NCBI GenBank assembly: GCA_963794185.1
Contig: CAWCDM010000003.1
Coordinates: forward strand, 62,001 to 126,000
DNA from: JAMXLO01 sp963794185
Lineage (GTDB): Bacteria; Pseudomonadota; Alphaproteobacteria; Acetobacterales; Acetobacteraceae
DNA: 64,000 nt
Direction of reading: 5' to 3'
The translations under genes and the position numbers were made by a program. A model generated the notes under the pieces. The model was not told where the DNA came from. It saw only the letters and a program-made list of their open reading frames with translations, and did no database searches. Below, piece after piece: positions 9,802 through 18,545 of the stretch; the stretch's first letter is position 1; each line of letters opens with the position of its first letter.

Positions 9802-10698
9802 TCTTTGCCTCCTGCTTGTTTCGCGATGCGCAATTCGGTCCCGGCCATCGCTTCGAGCACGCGGGCGACGACCGGGAAGCCCTCCTGGCCCCAGCCTTGC
9901 GCCTGAGCGCGCTGGTAGATGTCGGAGGCGAGCGCGCCCAACGCCGCCGGTGCGCCGACGTCACGGGCGAGCTGGCAGGCGAGATGCGACGTCCTTGGCG
10001 ACGATGTCGAGCGTGCCGCCGGCAGCGAAGGTCCCTGGGAACACGCCGCGGGCGATGTTGTCGAAGGTGCGGCTTTGCCCGGCGCTGACCGGCACGATCC
10101 GGGCCAGCGATGTCGAGGTCGATCCCGGCCTTGGCAGCGACGAGCATCCCTTCGATCGAGGCGATGAAGTTGGTGTAGCCCAGGTACTGCGTCACCAGCT
10201 TGGCGGCTCGCCCCGGCGCCGCTCGGGCCGACATGGAACACATTGGCGGCGATGGCCGCGAACAACGGCCGATATCTGGCGAAGGCGGCCTCGCTGGCGC
10301 CGACCATCACGGTCATCGTCGGTGGGCGGCCGCTGACCGGCGCATCGATCAGCTCGACCCCACGCGACCGGCAGGCTTCGCCGACGCGCGCGACGGTCTT
10401 CGGCGCATTGGTGGTCAGGTCGATATGGGCGGCACCTGGTCGCAGCCCCGCAAGGATGCCGGTCTGGGGTTCCAGCATCGCCGCCTCGAATTCGGCGGGG
10501 CCGGGCAGCGAGGTGAACACGACCTCGCTGTCGCGCGCCGCGGCGAAAGCGCTGTCGGCGCGCACTGCACCTTGCGCGCACAGAGCCGCGGTGGCCTCCG
10601 GACGGCGGTCATAAACCGAAAGCGAATGGCCGGACGCGGATCAGGCAGCCCGCGATCGGCGTCCCCATCGTTCCGGTGCCTACAAAGCCAATCCGCAT
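9798..10698 (-). pseudogene. 6PGDH/3-hydroxyisobutyrate dehydrogenase-like, frame broken four times
   Basis: A beta-hydroxyacid dehydrogenase family protein. It starts MRIGFVGTGTMG (Rossmann GxGxMG) and continues after breaks at about 10632, 10210, 10108 and 9985. Collinear family segments appear in three frames: HSLSVYDRRPEA, the substrate-site DAPVSGRPPTM, AAKLVTQYLGYTN (with the catalytic Lys region), VPVSAGQSRTFDNIARGV and LARDVGAPAALG. Corrected length is about 299 residues, normal for the family, which oxidises 3-hydroxyacids with NAD(P). It heads the Rieske operon and overlaps the beta-subunit gene. Sequence error or decay cannot be separated by eye. Confidence 0.72.
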
Positions 10699-10859
10699 CG
10701 TGGTATCGTCCTCCGATTGTGCAGCCATCATCGGCCGACGAGGTATGAACGGCAACCGGCTCAGCCGGCAACCATCACTGCGCGTGGCAGCGTCCAGCCC
10801 TACCAGGGACGGCCAGACCACGGCGAATCAGTGTGCGGCATAAGCCAAGGTGGCTGGAC

Positions 10860-11651
10860 TCATGGCCCGTAGATCGAGCGATTGTGCCAGGGAATCGAAT
10901 CCCAACTGAGGACCCGCTCGGTACCGTCGAACAACGCCGCAAACTTGCCGCCGGACACGGTATACCTGAAATCCCGAACGCGATCACCGACATTGATCGT
11001 CGCATTCCGCATGATGTCGAGACCCTGCTCGATCCGGACGACCTGATAGACGTTGGTATCGGTACCGGAGAAGAACTTCGTTTCATTGCTGAGGTGGACT
11101 GGGGGTCCGCGCTCGTAGGTCACATGCACCGCGAGGCGCTCACCTCCTGCTGCCTGAAAGTCCCAGGTCTCTTCCCCCACTATGCCTGATCCGGTGCCGA
11201 CCTTGTAGGAGCGCTCCATGCGATGGACCGTGGCGGGTATGTAGACACCGAAGGGCCCCGGAGCGTCCGCGGGGTCCTCCGTGAGGCCGCCGATGATCAT
11301 CTGGCCGGTGATGCCGGTCGCCGTCTGCTTCACAGGGATGGCAAGAATGGCCATGCGGTTGGTGCCCGGGCCCACGGGTTTGCCATCGGGCCCCGTGATG
11401 CCCACCCTATCGACGAATATGAGGCGCAGGTTCGCGTCCTTGGCCGGTCCGGCGGTGGCAATGACTGGCTCCCAGCCTGCGGGCAGCGCGTTCTTCAACG
11501 CCGCGTCCGGCACCCGGAAGTCCAGTTGGAGGCGGCTTTCTGCACTGTGTTCAATCAATGTCTCGGCGGTGACCGGACGACCCACGATCCCGACCATGAC
11601 ACCGGCCAGCACCAACGCCCGAACAATCGCGACGGTCACTTGTCCGCCCAT
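10860..11651 (-). CDS. exported protein of unknown function
   Basis: A 263-residue protein with a hydrophobic signal peptide in its first 30 residues, cut probably after RPVTA. The mature part begins ETLIEHSAESRLQLDFRVP and has many beta-like segments, several Gly/Pro turns and a C-terminal SWDSIPWHNRSIYGP. The PDAALKNALPAGWEP stretch recalls the lipocalin-like ligand-binding region of acetoacetate-decarboxylase-like proteins, but this is weak. The start at 11651 has a GGAGGGG site. It is monocistronic on the minus strand, with 160 bp separating it from the Rieske operon. The function is not known. Confidence 0.65.
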   Translation of the reverse strand: MGGQVTVAIVRALVLAGVMVGIVGRPVTAETLIEHSAESRLQLDFRVPDAALKNALPAGWEPVIATAGPAKDANLRLIFVDRVGITGPDGKPVGPGTNRMAILAIPVKQTATGITGQMIIGGLTEDPADAPGPFGVYIPATVHRMERSYKVGTGSGIVGEETWDFQAAGGERLAVHVTYERGPPVHLSNETKFFSGTDTNVYQVVRIEQGLDIMRNATINVGDRVRDFRYTVSGGKFAALFDGTERVLSWDSIPWHNRSIYGP

Positions 11652-11889
11652 CCGACTCCCCTCCACTACAAGATCGATCTTGGTGACGAACCCAGTGTGG
11701 GCAGTCTGCCGAACCGAAGCAAACGGACGAGCCTCTGGGTGCGGTCCATGCTGCCAGACGCGGCGGTAGAACGATTTGTCGGTTGCGTTGTTCCTGTTGT
11801 CTTGCGCGCCACCGGGGATCAGCGTGTGGCCGTTCGTAGAACCGCGCCATCACCCGCACTGGCACGCGGTATCGGCGCATCCAGGATTG

Positions 11890-12060
11890 TTATCCGCCTT
11901 CCATCTTCAGCATGCGCGAGGCATTACGGAAATAGATCGCGGACGTTCATCCTTGACGAGAGGGAGGCTGTCGCGAGCGGCGATAGTCTCGCGAATGAGC
12001 ATCGGACCGCCCCTGGGATCGAACAGGGTGTCCGGCGCCCTCAGCCAACGGCCGCCTTGC
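11890..12060 (-). pseudogene. C-terminal remnant of an amidohydrolase-like gene
   Basis: About 55 codons that look like only the tail of a metal-dependent amidohydrolase: APDTLFDPRGGPMLIRETIA, then after a frame break near 11945 IYFRNASRMLKMEGG and TAA at 11890-11892. The Y/IFRNASRML ending is typical of amidohydrolase_2 decarboxylases. No N-terminal barrel is present, because the upstream sequence is the GFA gene. An open frame joins this tail to the GFA protein, but the join is artefactual. Family assignment is tentative. Confidence 0.4.
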
Positions 12061-12509
12061 GACGTTCGAGGCTTGCCGCCGGCCATAGCTTCCTCGAGTT
12101 GCAGGTACGCCTCGAAGGCGGGCACATCCGCGGGCAGCGTGATCCACGGCAGTTTCGAGCGGACGTAGATATGCACATCGGGCGGCAGGACCTGTGGGTC
12201 GTCAAGCGTGCCGACGCGGACAAAGCGTAGTGTCGCGATGCCGCCATACTCGCTCCACACCGCGGTCCCGCAGTCGGGGCAACGGAACACCGTATGCGGC
12301 CGGCCGCTGTCCGTCGGCATTGCAAAGGGCCTGGGTTCGCCGACCAGCAACTCGACCCGGGCGGCCTCGATCAGTGCGTTGAGCACGAAAGCGGTGCCGG
12401 TCTGGCGCTGGCAGTCCTTGCAGTGGCAGCAATGCACGAACATCGGGGCGGAACGCAGGCGATAGCGCAGCCTCCCGCAGGCACAGCCGCCTTCCAACAT
12501 TTCGGTCAT
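12041..12509 (-). CDS. GFA-family (glutathione-dependent formaldehyde-activating-like) protein, one frame break
   Basis: A zinc protein of the GFA/CENP-V family. The Zn ligands are in GGCACGRLRY, HCCHCKDCQR and FRCPDCGTAVW. The open frame runs to 11907 as a 200-residue protein, but the family is normally 130-160 residues. In the neighbouring frame, after a one-base shift near 12100, the sequence ends KLWPAASLERRKAAVG at 12041, a typical GFA C-terminus. The longer version therefore fuses GFA to an unrelated amidohydrolase tail. A GAGGGAG site precedes the ATG. Members bind Zn; the physiological substrate is generally uncertain despite the family name. Confidence 0.78.
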
Positions 12510-12576
12510 AACGCTCCCTCAAGTTCCGTGGACAGATCAGCTCGCTCCGGCGTGCTGCGCACCAACTACCAACCTT

Positions 12577-13017
12577 CTACCGGCGCGCCGCGAAGAATGC
12601 CTGCAGCAACGCTGCCGCCTCACTCTCCCGTACACCGCCGATCACCTCCGGACGATGATGAGACGACGATGCATCGAGCACCCGCGCGCCATGCTCGACA
12701 CCGCCTCCCTTCGGGTCATAGGCGCCGAAGACCAGCCGCCGGATGCGAAAGAAGCTGATCGCCTGCGCACACATCGGACACGGCTCGAGCGTCACGACAA
12801 GCTCGCAGTCCGGCAGACGCGCCGCGCCGCGCGCGGCAGCCGCTGCCCGCAACGCCAAAAGTTCGGCATGCGCCGACGCATCGTGCCGCGCCTCCACCTC
12901 ATTGCCCGCCCGCACCAGCACCACGCCGCTGCCGTCAACCACGACCGCGCCGACCGGCACCTCACCGCGCGCCGCCGCCGTCCTTGCCTCGCCCAGTGCG
13001 ATCTCCATCGGCGTCAT
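12577..13017 (-). CDS. tadA: tRNA-specific adenosine deaminase
   Basis: A 146-residue cytidine/deoxycytidylate deaminase-fold protein matching TadA, which converts A34 to inosine in tRNA-Arg(ACG) in the cytoplasm. The zinc/catalytic signature is SAHAELLAL (His and proton-shuttle Glu) with PCPMCAQA (two Cys). The C-terminal helix ends LLQAFFAARR. The start at 13017 (MTPMEIALGEA) gives the usual length; a longer frame up to 13092 lies over the divergent gene. It is divergent from the CMD-family gene with a 40-bp gap. The location beside the pseudouridine synthase, rsmD and mutL fits an alphaproteobacterial housekeeping cluster. Confidence 0.93.
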   Translation of the reverse strand: MTPMEIALGEARTAAARGEVPVGAVVVDGSGVVLVRAGNEVEARHDASAHAELLALRAAAAARGAARLPDCELVVTLEPCPMCAQAISFFRIRRLVFGAYDPKGGGVEHGARVLDASSSHHRPEVIGGVRESEAAALLQAFFAARR

Positions 13018-13057
13018 GCAACACTGTCTCCAGACAACACCGCCGAGGAGGCCGCCA

Positions 13058-13633
13058 ATGCCCCGCATTCCGCTGGTATCGGAAGCCAGCATGACCGACG
13101 AGCAGCGCCGGGTCTACGACGCGATGATGTCGGGCCCGCGCCGCTCGCCCCCCGTGGGGCCGCTGGCCGCCGCCATGCACCGGCCGGACCTGGCCGAAAA
13201 ATGGTCCGACCTCGGCCTGGTCCTGCGCTTCAACTCCAGTTTTCCCCCGCGCCTGCGCGAGTTCGTGATCCTGCTCGCCGGCCGGCACTGGGATTGCCAG
13301 TTCGAGTGGTTTTCGCACGAAGCCGAGGCGCGGAAGGCAGGGCTTTCGGCCGAGTCGATCGAGACTCTGCGGCACGGCGGCAACACGTTCCAGGCAGCTG
13401 ACGAGCAGGCGATCCACGACTACACCACCGAACTGCTGCAGCGCCATCACGCCAGTGAAGCCTCCTACCAGCGCATCCTTGCGGCGTACGGCACCGCCGG
13501 CGTCGTCGAACTCACCGCGCTGATCGGCTACTACTCGATGGTCGCGCTGACGCTGAACGCGCACGAGATCGGCGTGCCCGAAGGTGCTGCGCCGCCGCTG
13601 CCGGCCTTGCCCGCACACGGGGCTGAGGACTAG
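13058..13633 (+). CDS. carboxymuconolactone decarboxylase-family protein
   Basis: A 191-residue all-helical protein of the CMD/AhpD-like superfamily. Conserved segments are LRFNSSFPPRLREFVILL and WDCQFEWFSHEAEARKAGL. The family's CxxC redox pair is not present here (only one Cys, in WDCQFEW), which fits a CMD-type rather than an AhpD-type activity. The start at 13058 follows a GAGGAG site at 13046. It lies 9 bp before the peptidase C26 gene and is probably cotranscribed with it. The true substrate is unknown; the name is a family label. Confidence 0.8.
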   Translation: MPRIPLVSEASMTDEQRRVYDAMMSGPRRSPPVGPLAAAMHRPDLAEKWSDLGLVLRFNSSFPPRLREFVILLAGRHWDCQFEWFSHEAEARKAGLSAESIETLRHGGNTFQAADEQAIHDYTTELLQRHHASEASYQRILAAYGTAGVVELTALIGYYSMVALTLNAHEIGVPEGAAPPLPALPAHGAED

Positions 13634-13642
13634 CAGTTCATC

Positions 13643-14365
13643 ATGAGCACCATCAGGCGGCCGGTGATCGGCGTGACCCTCGATTCCGAGCAGCCGGGCG
13701 GCTATTCGAAATACCCCTGGTATGCGATCCGGCAGAACTACGCCGATGCCATCGTCGCGGCTGGCGGACTGCCCATCGCGCTGCCCCATGATGCGTCGCT
13801 CGCGCCAGACTACCTCGACCGCATCGACGCGCTGGTCGTCACCGGTGGCGCGTTCGATGTCGATCCTGCGCTGTACGGCGACGGCGACAGGCACGCGACG
13901 GTGACGCTGAAGGAAGGCCGCACCGCCGCCGAACTGGCGCTCACCGCCGTGGCGCTGGCGCGCGGGATGCCGGTGCTCGGCATCTGCGGCGGCGAACAAC
14001 TTCTGGCGGTGGCGCTGGGCGGCACGCTGATCCAGCACATTCCTGATACGATCACCGATCCGCTGGAACACGAGCAGACCAACCCTCGCCACGAACCGGG
14101 CCACTCGGTCGCCATAACAGCCGGCACGTTGCTGCACCGCATCGTCGGGGCGAACGCGATGCGGGTGAACTCGGCGCACCATCAGGCGGTGCGTGATCCC
14201 GGCCCGTTTGCCGTGGTGAACGCCATCGCAACCGACCAGGTGATCGAGGGCGTGGAGGACGCACGCTACCGTTTCTGCCTCGGCGTGCAGTGGCATCCTG
14301 AGTTCTTCATCGATCCCGGCGACCGCCGCATCTTCGACGCGCTGGTCGCCGCCTGCCGCGCATGA
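13643..14365 (+). CDS. gamma-glutamyl-gamma-aminobutyrate hydrolase-like class I amidotransferase (peptidase C26)
   Basis: A 240-residue class I glutamine amidotransferase-fold hydrolase. The nucleophile Cys is in LGICGGEQLL (about residue 115), and the catalytic His-Glu are in VQWHPEF near the C-terminus. The family includes PuuD, which hydrolyses gamma-glutamyl-GABA, so glutamyl-amide hydrolysis is the likely chemistry. The stop overlaps the start of the pseudouridine synthase by 4 bp. The N-terminus IGVTLDSEQPGG is typical of this subgroup. No other putrescine-pathway genes adjoin, so the physiological role stays open. Confidence 0.88.
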   Translation: MSTIRRPVIGVTLDSEQPGGYSKYPWYAIRQNYADAIVAAGGLPIALPHDASLAPDYLDRIDALVVTGGAFDVDPALYGDGDRHATVTLKEGRTAAELALTAVALARGMPVLGICGGEQLLAVALGGTLIQHIPDTITDPLEHEQTNPRHEPGHSVAITAGTLLHRIVGANAMRVNSAHHQAVRDPGPFAVVNAIATDQVIEGVEDARYRFCLGVQWHPEFFIDPGDRRIFDALVAACRA

Positions 14366-15093
14366 GCGATCCCCTCCGCGGGGAACGCATCGCCAAATGG
14401 CTGGCGCGCGCCGGTGTGACCAGCCGCCGTGACGCCGAACGCCTGCTGGTGGAAGGCCATGTCGTCCTGAACAACACCAGGGTGACGCACCCGGCGACGT
14501 TCGTCTCACCCGGCGACATCGTGGTGGTGAAGGGCCTGGTGGTCGACCCGCCGGAACGCACGCGGCTGTGGCGCTACCACAAGCCGGTCGGGCTGGTGAC
14601 TACGCACAGCGATCCGCAGGGGCGGCCGACGGTGTTCGAGAGGCTGCCACCGGGGCTGCCGCGCGTGGTCAGCATCGGCCGGCTCGATCTCACCAGCGAG
14701 GGTCTGCTGCTGCTGACCAACGACGGCATGCTCGCCCGCCGGCTGGAGCTGCCGGCAACCGGCTGGATCCGGCGCTACCGCGTGCGCGTGCACGGCATCC
14801 CGGACCCGCACGGGCTGGCCTCGCTCGCCCGGGGCATCACCATTGAGGGCGCGCAGTACGGCCCGATCGATGCGGGGCTCGATTCGCGCAAGGGCGACAA
14901 TGCGTGGCTGACCGTCAGCCTGCACGAGGGCCGCAACCGCGAGATCCGCCGCGTGATGGCACATCTCCGCCTCGCAGTGACGCGGCTGATTCGCATCGCA
15001 TACGGGCCGTTCCAACTCGGCACGCTGCCGCGCGGCGTGGTGGACGAGGTGCCGGCCCGCGTGCTGCGCGATCAGTTGCCGCGCGCGGGGTAG
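14362..15093 (+). CDS. RsuA/RluB-family rRNA pseudouridine synthase
   Basis: A 243-residue enzyme converting a uridine of rRNA to pseudouridine. An N-terminal S4 RNA-binding domain (IAKWLARAGVTSRRDAERL, then VLNN) precedes the catalytic domain with the signature GRLDLTSEGLLLLTND, whose D is the catalytic Asp. EGRNREIRRVMAHL is the conserved RsuA-type motif. It overlaps the upstream peptidase gene by 4 bp. Length and order fit RluB (23S U2605), though RluE/RluF-type specificity cannot be excluded. A palindromic repeat follows the stop. Confidence 0.9.
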   Translation: MSDPLRGERIAKWLARAGVTSRRDAERLLVEGHVVLNNTRVTHPATFVSPGDIVVVKGLVVDPPERTRLWRYHKPVGLVTTHSDPQGRPTVFERLPPGLPRVVSIGRLDLTSEGLLLLTNDGMLARRLELPATGWIRRYRVRVHGIPDPHGLASLARGITIEGAQYGPIDAGLDSRKGDNAWLTVSLHEGRNREIRRVMAHLRLAVTRLIRIAYGPFQLGTLPRGVVDEVPARVLRDQLPRAG

Positions 15094-15118
15094 CGGCTGT
15101 GGGCGGGTCTGAAAGAAA

Positions 15119-15254
15119 GCAAGGTTCCACACAGGGGGCACCGAGATTCCGGCGAGGGCCACGGAGAAAAAGGATCTGCGCTGCGCGCGAAGCGCAATTT
15201 CTGTTTTCTCGGTGGCCCTCGGTCGCCCTCCGTGTTCTCTGTGTGGAACCTTGC
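15119..15254. repeat. long imperfect palindrome, repeat family A
   Basis: A 136-bp inverted repeat: GCAAGGTTCCACACAG at the left is mirrored by CTGTGTGGAACCTTGC at the right. The GAGGGCCACGGAGAA stretch mirrors TTTCTCGGTGGCCCTC. The centre is GCGCTGCGCGCGAAGCGC. Related elements lie at 24243, 52201 and, more diverged, 15836. It sits after the pseudouridine synthase stop. Confidence 0.8.
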
Positions 15255-15271
15255 TTGCCTGCTTTGCTGCG

Positions 15272-15823
15272 ATGAGGATCGTTGCCGGCATATGGCGCGG
15301 CCGGACACTGATCGCACCGCCAGGCAGCCAGACGCGCCCCACGGCAGACCGCGTGCGACAGGCCCTGTTCGACATGCTGCTGCACGCGCCGTGGGGCGGG
15401 CGGGATGCGGTGGACGGCACACAGGTGCTGGACGTTTTCGCCGGCACGGGCGCGCTCGGCCTCGAAGCGCTGTCGCGCGGTGCCGCGCATGTCACGTTCA
15501 TCGAGCAGGACCGCGCCGCCCTGGCCGCCCTGCACGCCAACATCGCCGCCTGCCACGCGACACATTGCTGTACAGTGCTGGCGATCGACGCGCTTGCGAC
15601 ACCCCCGAACGCGGCCGCGAGCCTGGTATTCCTCGACCCACCCTACGGACAGGATCTGGTGCGGCGCGCGGTGAGCCGGCTGCGCGACGTCGGTCGGCTT
15701 GCGCCGGGCGCAGTCATCGTGGCCGAAACCGGTCGCGACGAAGCGGCGCCGACATCGGCCCCGCTGCTCGCCGAACGGACGCATGGCGCTGCCCGGATCA
15801 GCATCTGGCGCGAGCAGCAATGA
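15272..15823 (+). CDS. rsmD: 16S rRNA (guanine(966)-N(2))-methyltransferase
   Basis: A 183-residue SAM-dependent Rossmann methyltransferase that methylates G966 of 16S rRNA. The start MRIVAGIWRGR is the standard RsmD N-terminus. RPTADRVRQALFDML, the SAM-binding DVFAGTGALGLEALSRGA and the catalytic LDPPYG are all present. The ATG at 15272 is preferred over an upstream in-frame ATG at 15212, which lies inside the palindromic repeat. It is followed by another repeat and then by convergent mutL. Confidence 0.93.
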   Translation: MRIVAGIWRGRTLIAPPGSQTRPTADRVRQALFDMLLHAPWGGRDAVDGTQVLDVFAGTGALGLEALSRGAAHVTFIEQDRAALAALHANIAACHATHCCTVLAIDALATPPNAAASLVFLDPPYGQDLVRRAVSRLRDVGRLAPGAVIVAETGRDEAAPTSAPLLAERTHGAARISIWREQQ

Positions 15824-15835
15824 GGTGAACTCACC

Positions 15836-15922
15836 ACAAAGACACGAAGAAGGACCACATGGCGCTCCGCGCCAAGGCCCGGAATTTCCTCCTTCGTGTC
15901 TCTGCGTCTCTGCAGTGACTCT
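15836..15922. repeat. imperfect palindrome related to repeat family A
   Basis: An inverted repeat between convergent rsmD and mutL. ACAAAGACACGAAGAAGGA mirrors TCCTCCTTCGTGTCTCTG, around a centre with GGCGCTCCGCGCCAAGG. It resembles the other family A elements in layout but has diverged arms. It may also serve as a bidirectional terminator. Confidence 0.6.
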
Positions 15923-15931
15923 TCCTTGTCT

Positions 15932-17686
15932 TTACCGCCGCCCGAACAGCCGCTCGATCTCGGCCCGTGAAAGCTTGAGGAACGTCGGCCGCCCATGGCT
16001 GCACGTGGCGGCGCGCGGCGTGGCCTCCATCTGACGCAGCAACGCATCCATCTCGGCCCCGTTGAGCCGACGCCCGGCGCGGATCGACCCATGGCACGCA
16101 AGCCGCGCGATCACCGCATCGAGCCTGGCAGCCAGTGCCGTAGCCTCGTCGAGCTCTGCCAGTTCATCGGCAAGGTCCCGCAGCAGAGGCCCCGGCTCGG
16201 GCGAGCCGAGCGCGGCAGGCAGTGCGCGCACCAGCACGGCGCCCGGGCCGAACGCCTCGATCTCCAGCCCCAGCCGCGCCAGTTCGTCCCCGCATGCCAG
16301 CAGGCGCGATGCGTCCGCTGGCGGCATGTCGACCACGGCGGGCAGCAGCAGCGGCTGCACCCGCACGCCGCCATCGAGCATCTGTGCGCGCAGCGTCTCG
16401 TGCGTCAGCCGTTCATGCGCGGCGTGCTGGTCCACCAGCACCAGCGAGCCATCAGCGGCGACCGCGATCACATAGGTGTCGAGCACCTGCCCCACCGGCG
16501 CACCGAGCGGATGCTCCGGGCGTGGCTCGGCCACGGGCAGCATGCGGGCTGCCGGCGCGGCGCCGAAGGCAAGCGACGCCTCCGCCATGCCCGGCAGCGC
16601 CTGCCCCGGACTGCGGTCCGGGGGGACGGATCGGTACGGCACTGGGTAGGCGCGCGAATGCACCAGATGCAGCGCGGGCCGCGGCGCTGGCAGCGACGTG
16701 CCGGCGCCGCCCGCCAAGGCCCGCTGCAGGCTGCCGATCACCAGCGAACGCACCGCGCCGACATCGCGGAAGCGGAGCTCGGTCTTAGCGGGATGCACGT
16801 TCACGTCCAGCTCGTCGGGCGGCAGGTCGAGCCAGAGCGCGACGATGGGATGGCGGCCCGAAGCGATCACATCGCGATAGGCGACGCGCACCGCACCCTT
16901 CAGCACCGGATCGGCGACCGGCCGGCCATTCACCGTGAGCGCCTGCGCCGCGCCGGTGGCGCGGGTCACCGCGGGCGAGCAGGCATGGCCCGCGATGCGC
17001 AGGGCGCCGCGCTCGCCCGCAACCGCGACCATCGCTGCGGCGGCCTCGGGGCCGAACAGCGCCGCCACCCGCGCCGCCCGCTCCTGCGGCGGCAGGTCGA
17101 ACGCGACGCGCCCGTCGCTCTCCAGCCGGAACGCGACCGCAGGCGCCGCCAGCGCCAGGCGCCGCACCGCCGCCTCGGCGTGGTCCGCCTCGGTGCGCGG
17201 ATGCTTGAGGAACTTGCGCCGCGCCGGGGTGGCGAAGAACAGGTCCCGGACCACCACGCGCGTGCCCGCCGCGCCCGCGGCGGGTGCGGCTTCGGACACC
17301 GCGCCGCCCTCGACGCGGATTTCCGAGGCGTGCCCCGCCTCGCGCGGGCGCGACGTGATGGCCAGACGCGCCGCCGCGCCGATCGAGGGCAGCGCCTCGC
17401 CGCGGAAGCCGAGCGTGGCGATGCGAACCAGGTCGTCGTCGATCAGCTTCGACGTGGCGTGGCGCAGCACCGCGAGCGCGAGTGCGGCCGCGTCCATGCC
17501 GCACCCATCGTCGGTCACCTCGATCCGGTCGATGCCGCCGCCGTCCAGCGCCACCGTGATGCGCGCCGCACCGGCGTCGAGCGCGTTCTCCACCAGCTCC
17601 TTCACCGCCGCCGCGGGTCGCTCGATCACCTCGCCGGCGGCGATGCGGTTGACGGTGTGGGGCGGCAGGATGCGAATCGCTGGCAT
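15932..17686 (-). CDS. mutL: DNA mismatch repair protein MutL
   Basis: A 584-residue GHKL ATPase that links mismatch recognition by MutS to strand excision. The N-terminal ATPase motifs are ELVENALDAGA, DDGCGM and GFRGEAL, and the start MPAIRILPPHTVNRIAAGEV is canonical. The C-terminal domain carries DQHAAHERLTHE, matching the DQHA(x)2E(x)4E endonuclease motif, plus ACHGSIRAG and CSHGRPT. MutL here is thus predicted to nick DNA itself, as in Dam-lacking bacteria. An open frame extends about 66 codons upstream of 17686 but has no conserved sequence. It is convergent with rsmD. Confidence 0.95.
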   Translation of the reverse strand: MPAIRILPPHTVNRIAAGEVIERPAAAVKELVENALDAGAARITVALDGGGIDRIEVTDDGCGMDAAALALAVLRHATSKLIDDDLVRIATLGFRGEALPSIGAAARLAITSRPREAGHASEIRVEGGAVSEAAPAAGAAGTRVVVRDLFFATPARRKFLKHPRTEADHAEAAVRRLALAAPAVAFRLESDGRVAFDLPPQERAARVAALFGPEAAAAMVAVAGERGALRIAGHACSPAVTRATGAAQALTVNGRPVADPVLKGAVRVAYRDVIASGRHPIVALWLDLPPDELDVNVHPAKTELRFRDVGAVRSLVIGSLQRALAGGAGTSLPAPRPALHLVHSRAYPVPYRSVPPDRSPGQALPGMAEASLAFGAAPAARMLPVAEPRPEHPLGAPVGQVLDTYVIAVAADGSLVLVDQHAAHERLTHETLRAQMLDGGVRVQPLLLPAVVDMPPADASRLLACGDELARLGLEIEAFGPGAVLVRALPAALGSPEPGPLLRDLADELAELDEATALAARLDAVIARLACHGSIRAGRRLNGAEMDALLRQMEATPRAATCSHGRPTFLKLSRAEIERLFGRR

Positions 17687-17797
17687 GCGGCCAGCACCAT
17701 ACACCGCGCCGCGCCGGTTCCGAATGCCGTCTTTCCCGTGCGCACGGGGCATGCGATCCTCGTGGCCAACCGCGACAACCGATGCAGGAGGAATCCG

Positions 17798-18511
17798 ATG
17801 ATCGAGCTCTACGGCATGGGCAGCCCCAACGTCGTCAAGATCTACATCGCGCTGGAGGAACTCGGCCTGCCCTACGCCGTCCACCCGGTGGACGTGTTCA
17901 CCGGCAGGCAGTTCGACGCGGCGTTCCTGAAGCTAAACCCGATGGCCAAGGTGCCGGTCATCACCGACAGCGAGGGACCGGGGGGAAAGCCCTGCACGCT
18001 GTTCGAGTCGGGTGCCATCCTGTTGTATCTGGCGGAAAAAACCGGGAAGCTGCTGCCCGGCGACATGGCCGCGAAATACGAGGCGATCGAGTGGATGATG
18101 GTGCAGATGACCACCGTTGGCCCGATGTTCGGCCAGGCCGTCCACTTCATCCGCTTCGCCCCGCCCGGCAACGACTATTCTAAGAGCCGCTACACCACGC
18201 AGGTGCACCGCGTGTTCGAGGCGATCGACCGGCGCCTGGGCGAGAAGGCATGGCTCAGCGGCGCCGAATACGGCATCGCCGACATCGCCACCTACCCCTG
18301 GGCCCGCGCCATGCCGGTGCTGCTCGGCGCCGACACCGCGAAGAAATTCCCGAACGTGATGCGCTGGGTCGGCATCATCGACGAACGTCCGGCGGTGAAG
18401 CGCGCAATTGCCGCGGTGGACGACGTCCGGGGCAAGACGACGCAGTTCGACAAGGCGCAGCCCGAGATGCTCGACAAGGTGTTCGGCCGCGGCCAGTTCG
18501 CCGCCGCCTGA
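17798..18511 (+). CDS. glutathione S-transferase family protein
   Basis: A 237-residue GST resembling the YfcG/Ure2-like (nu) class. The N-terminal thioredoxin-like domain begins MIELYGMGSPNVVKIYIAL, with the cis-Pro in KVPVI and the glutathione gamma-glutamyl site ESGAILLYLAEK. The C-terminal helical domain has GIADIATYPW with the conserved capping Asp. It likely conjugates or reduces electrophiles or disulfides in the cytoplasm. The start has an AGGAGGAA site six bases upstream. It is followed closely by the TPP decarboxylase pair, possibly in one transcript. Confidence 0.88.
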   Translation: MIELYGMGSPNVVKIYIALEELGLPYAVHPVDVFTGRQFDAAFLKLNPMAKVPVITDSEGPGGKPCTLFESGAILLYLAEKTGKLLPGDMAAKYEAIEWMMVQMTTVGPMFGQAVHFIRFAPPGNDYSKSRYTTQVHRVFEAIDRRLGEKAWLSGAEYGIADIATYPWARAMPVLLGADTAKKFPNVMRWVGIIDERPAVKRAIAAVDDVRGKTTQFDKAQPEMLDKVFGRGQFAAA

Positions 18512-18545
18512 ACCGCGGCGGATGCCCGAGGGGATGCCCAAGGGG

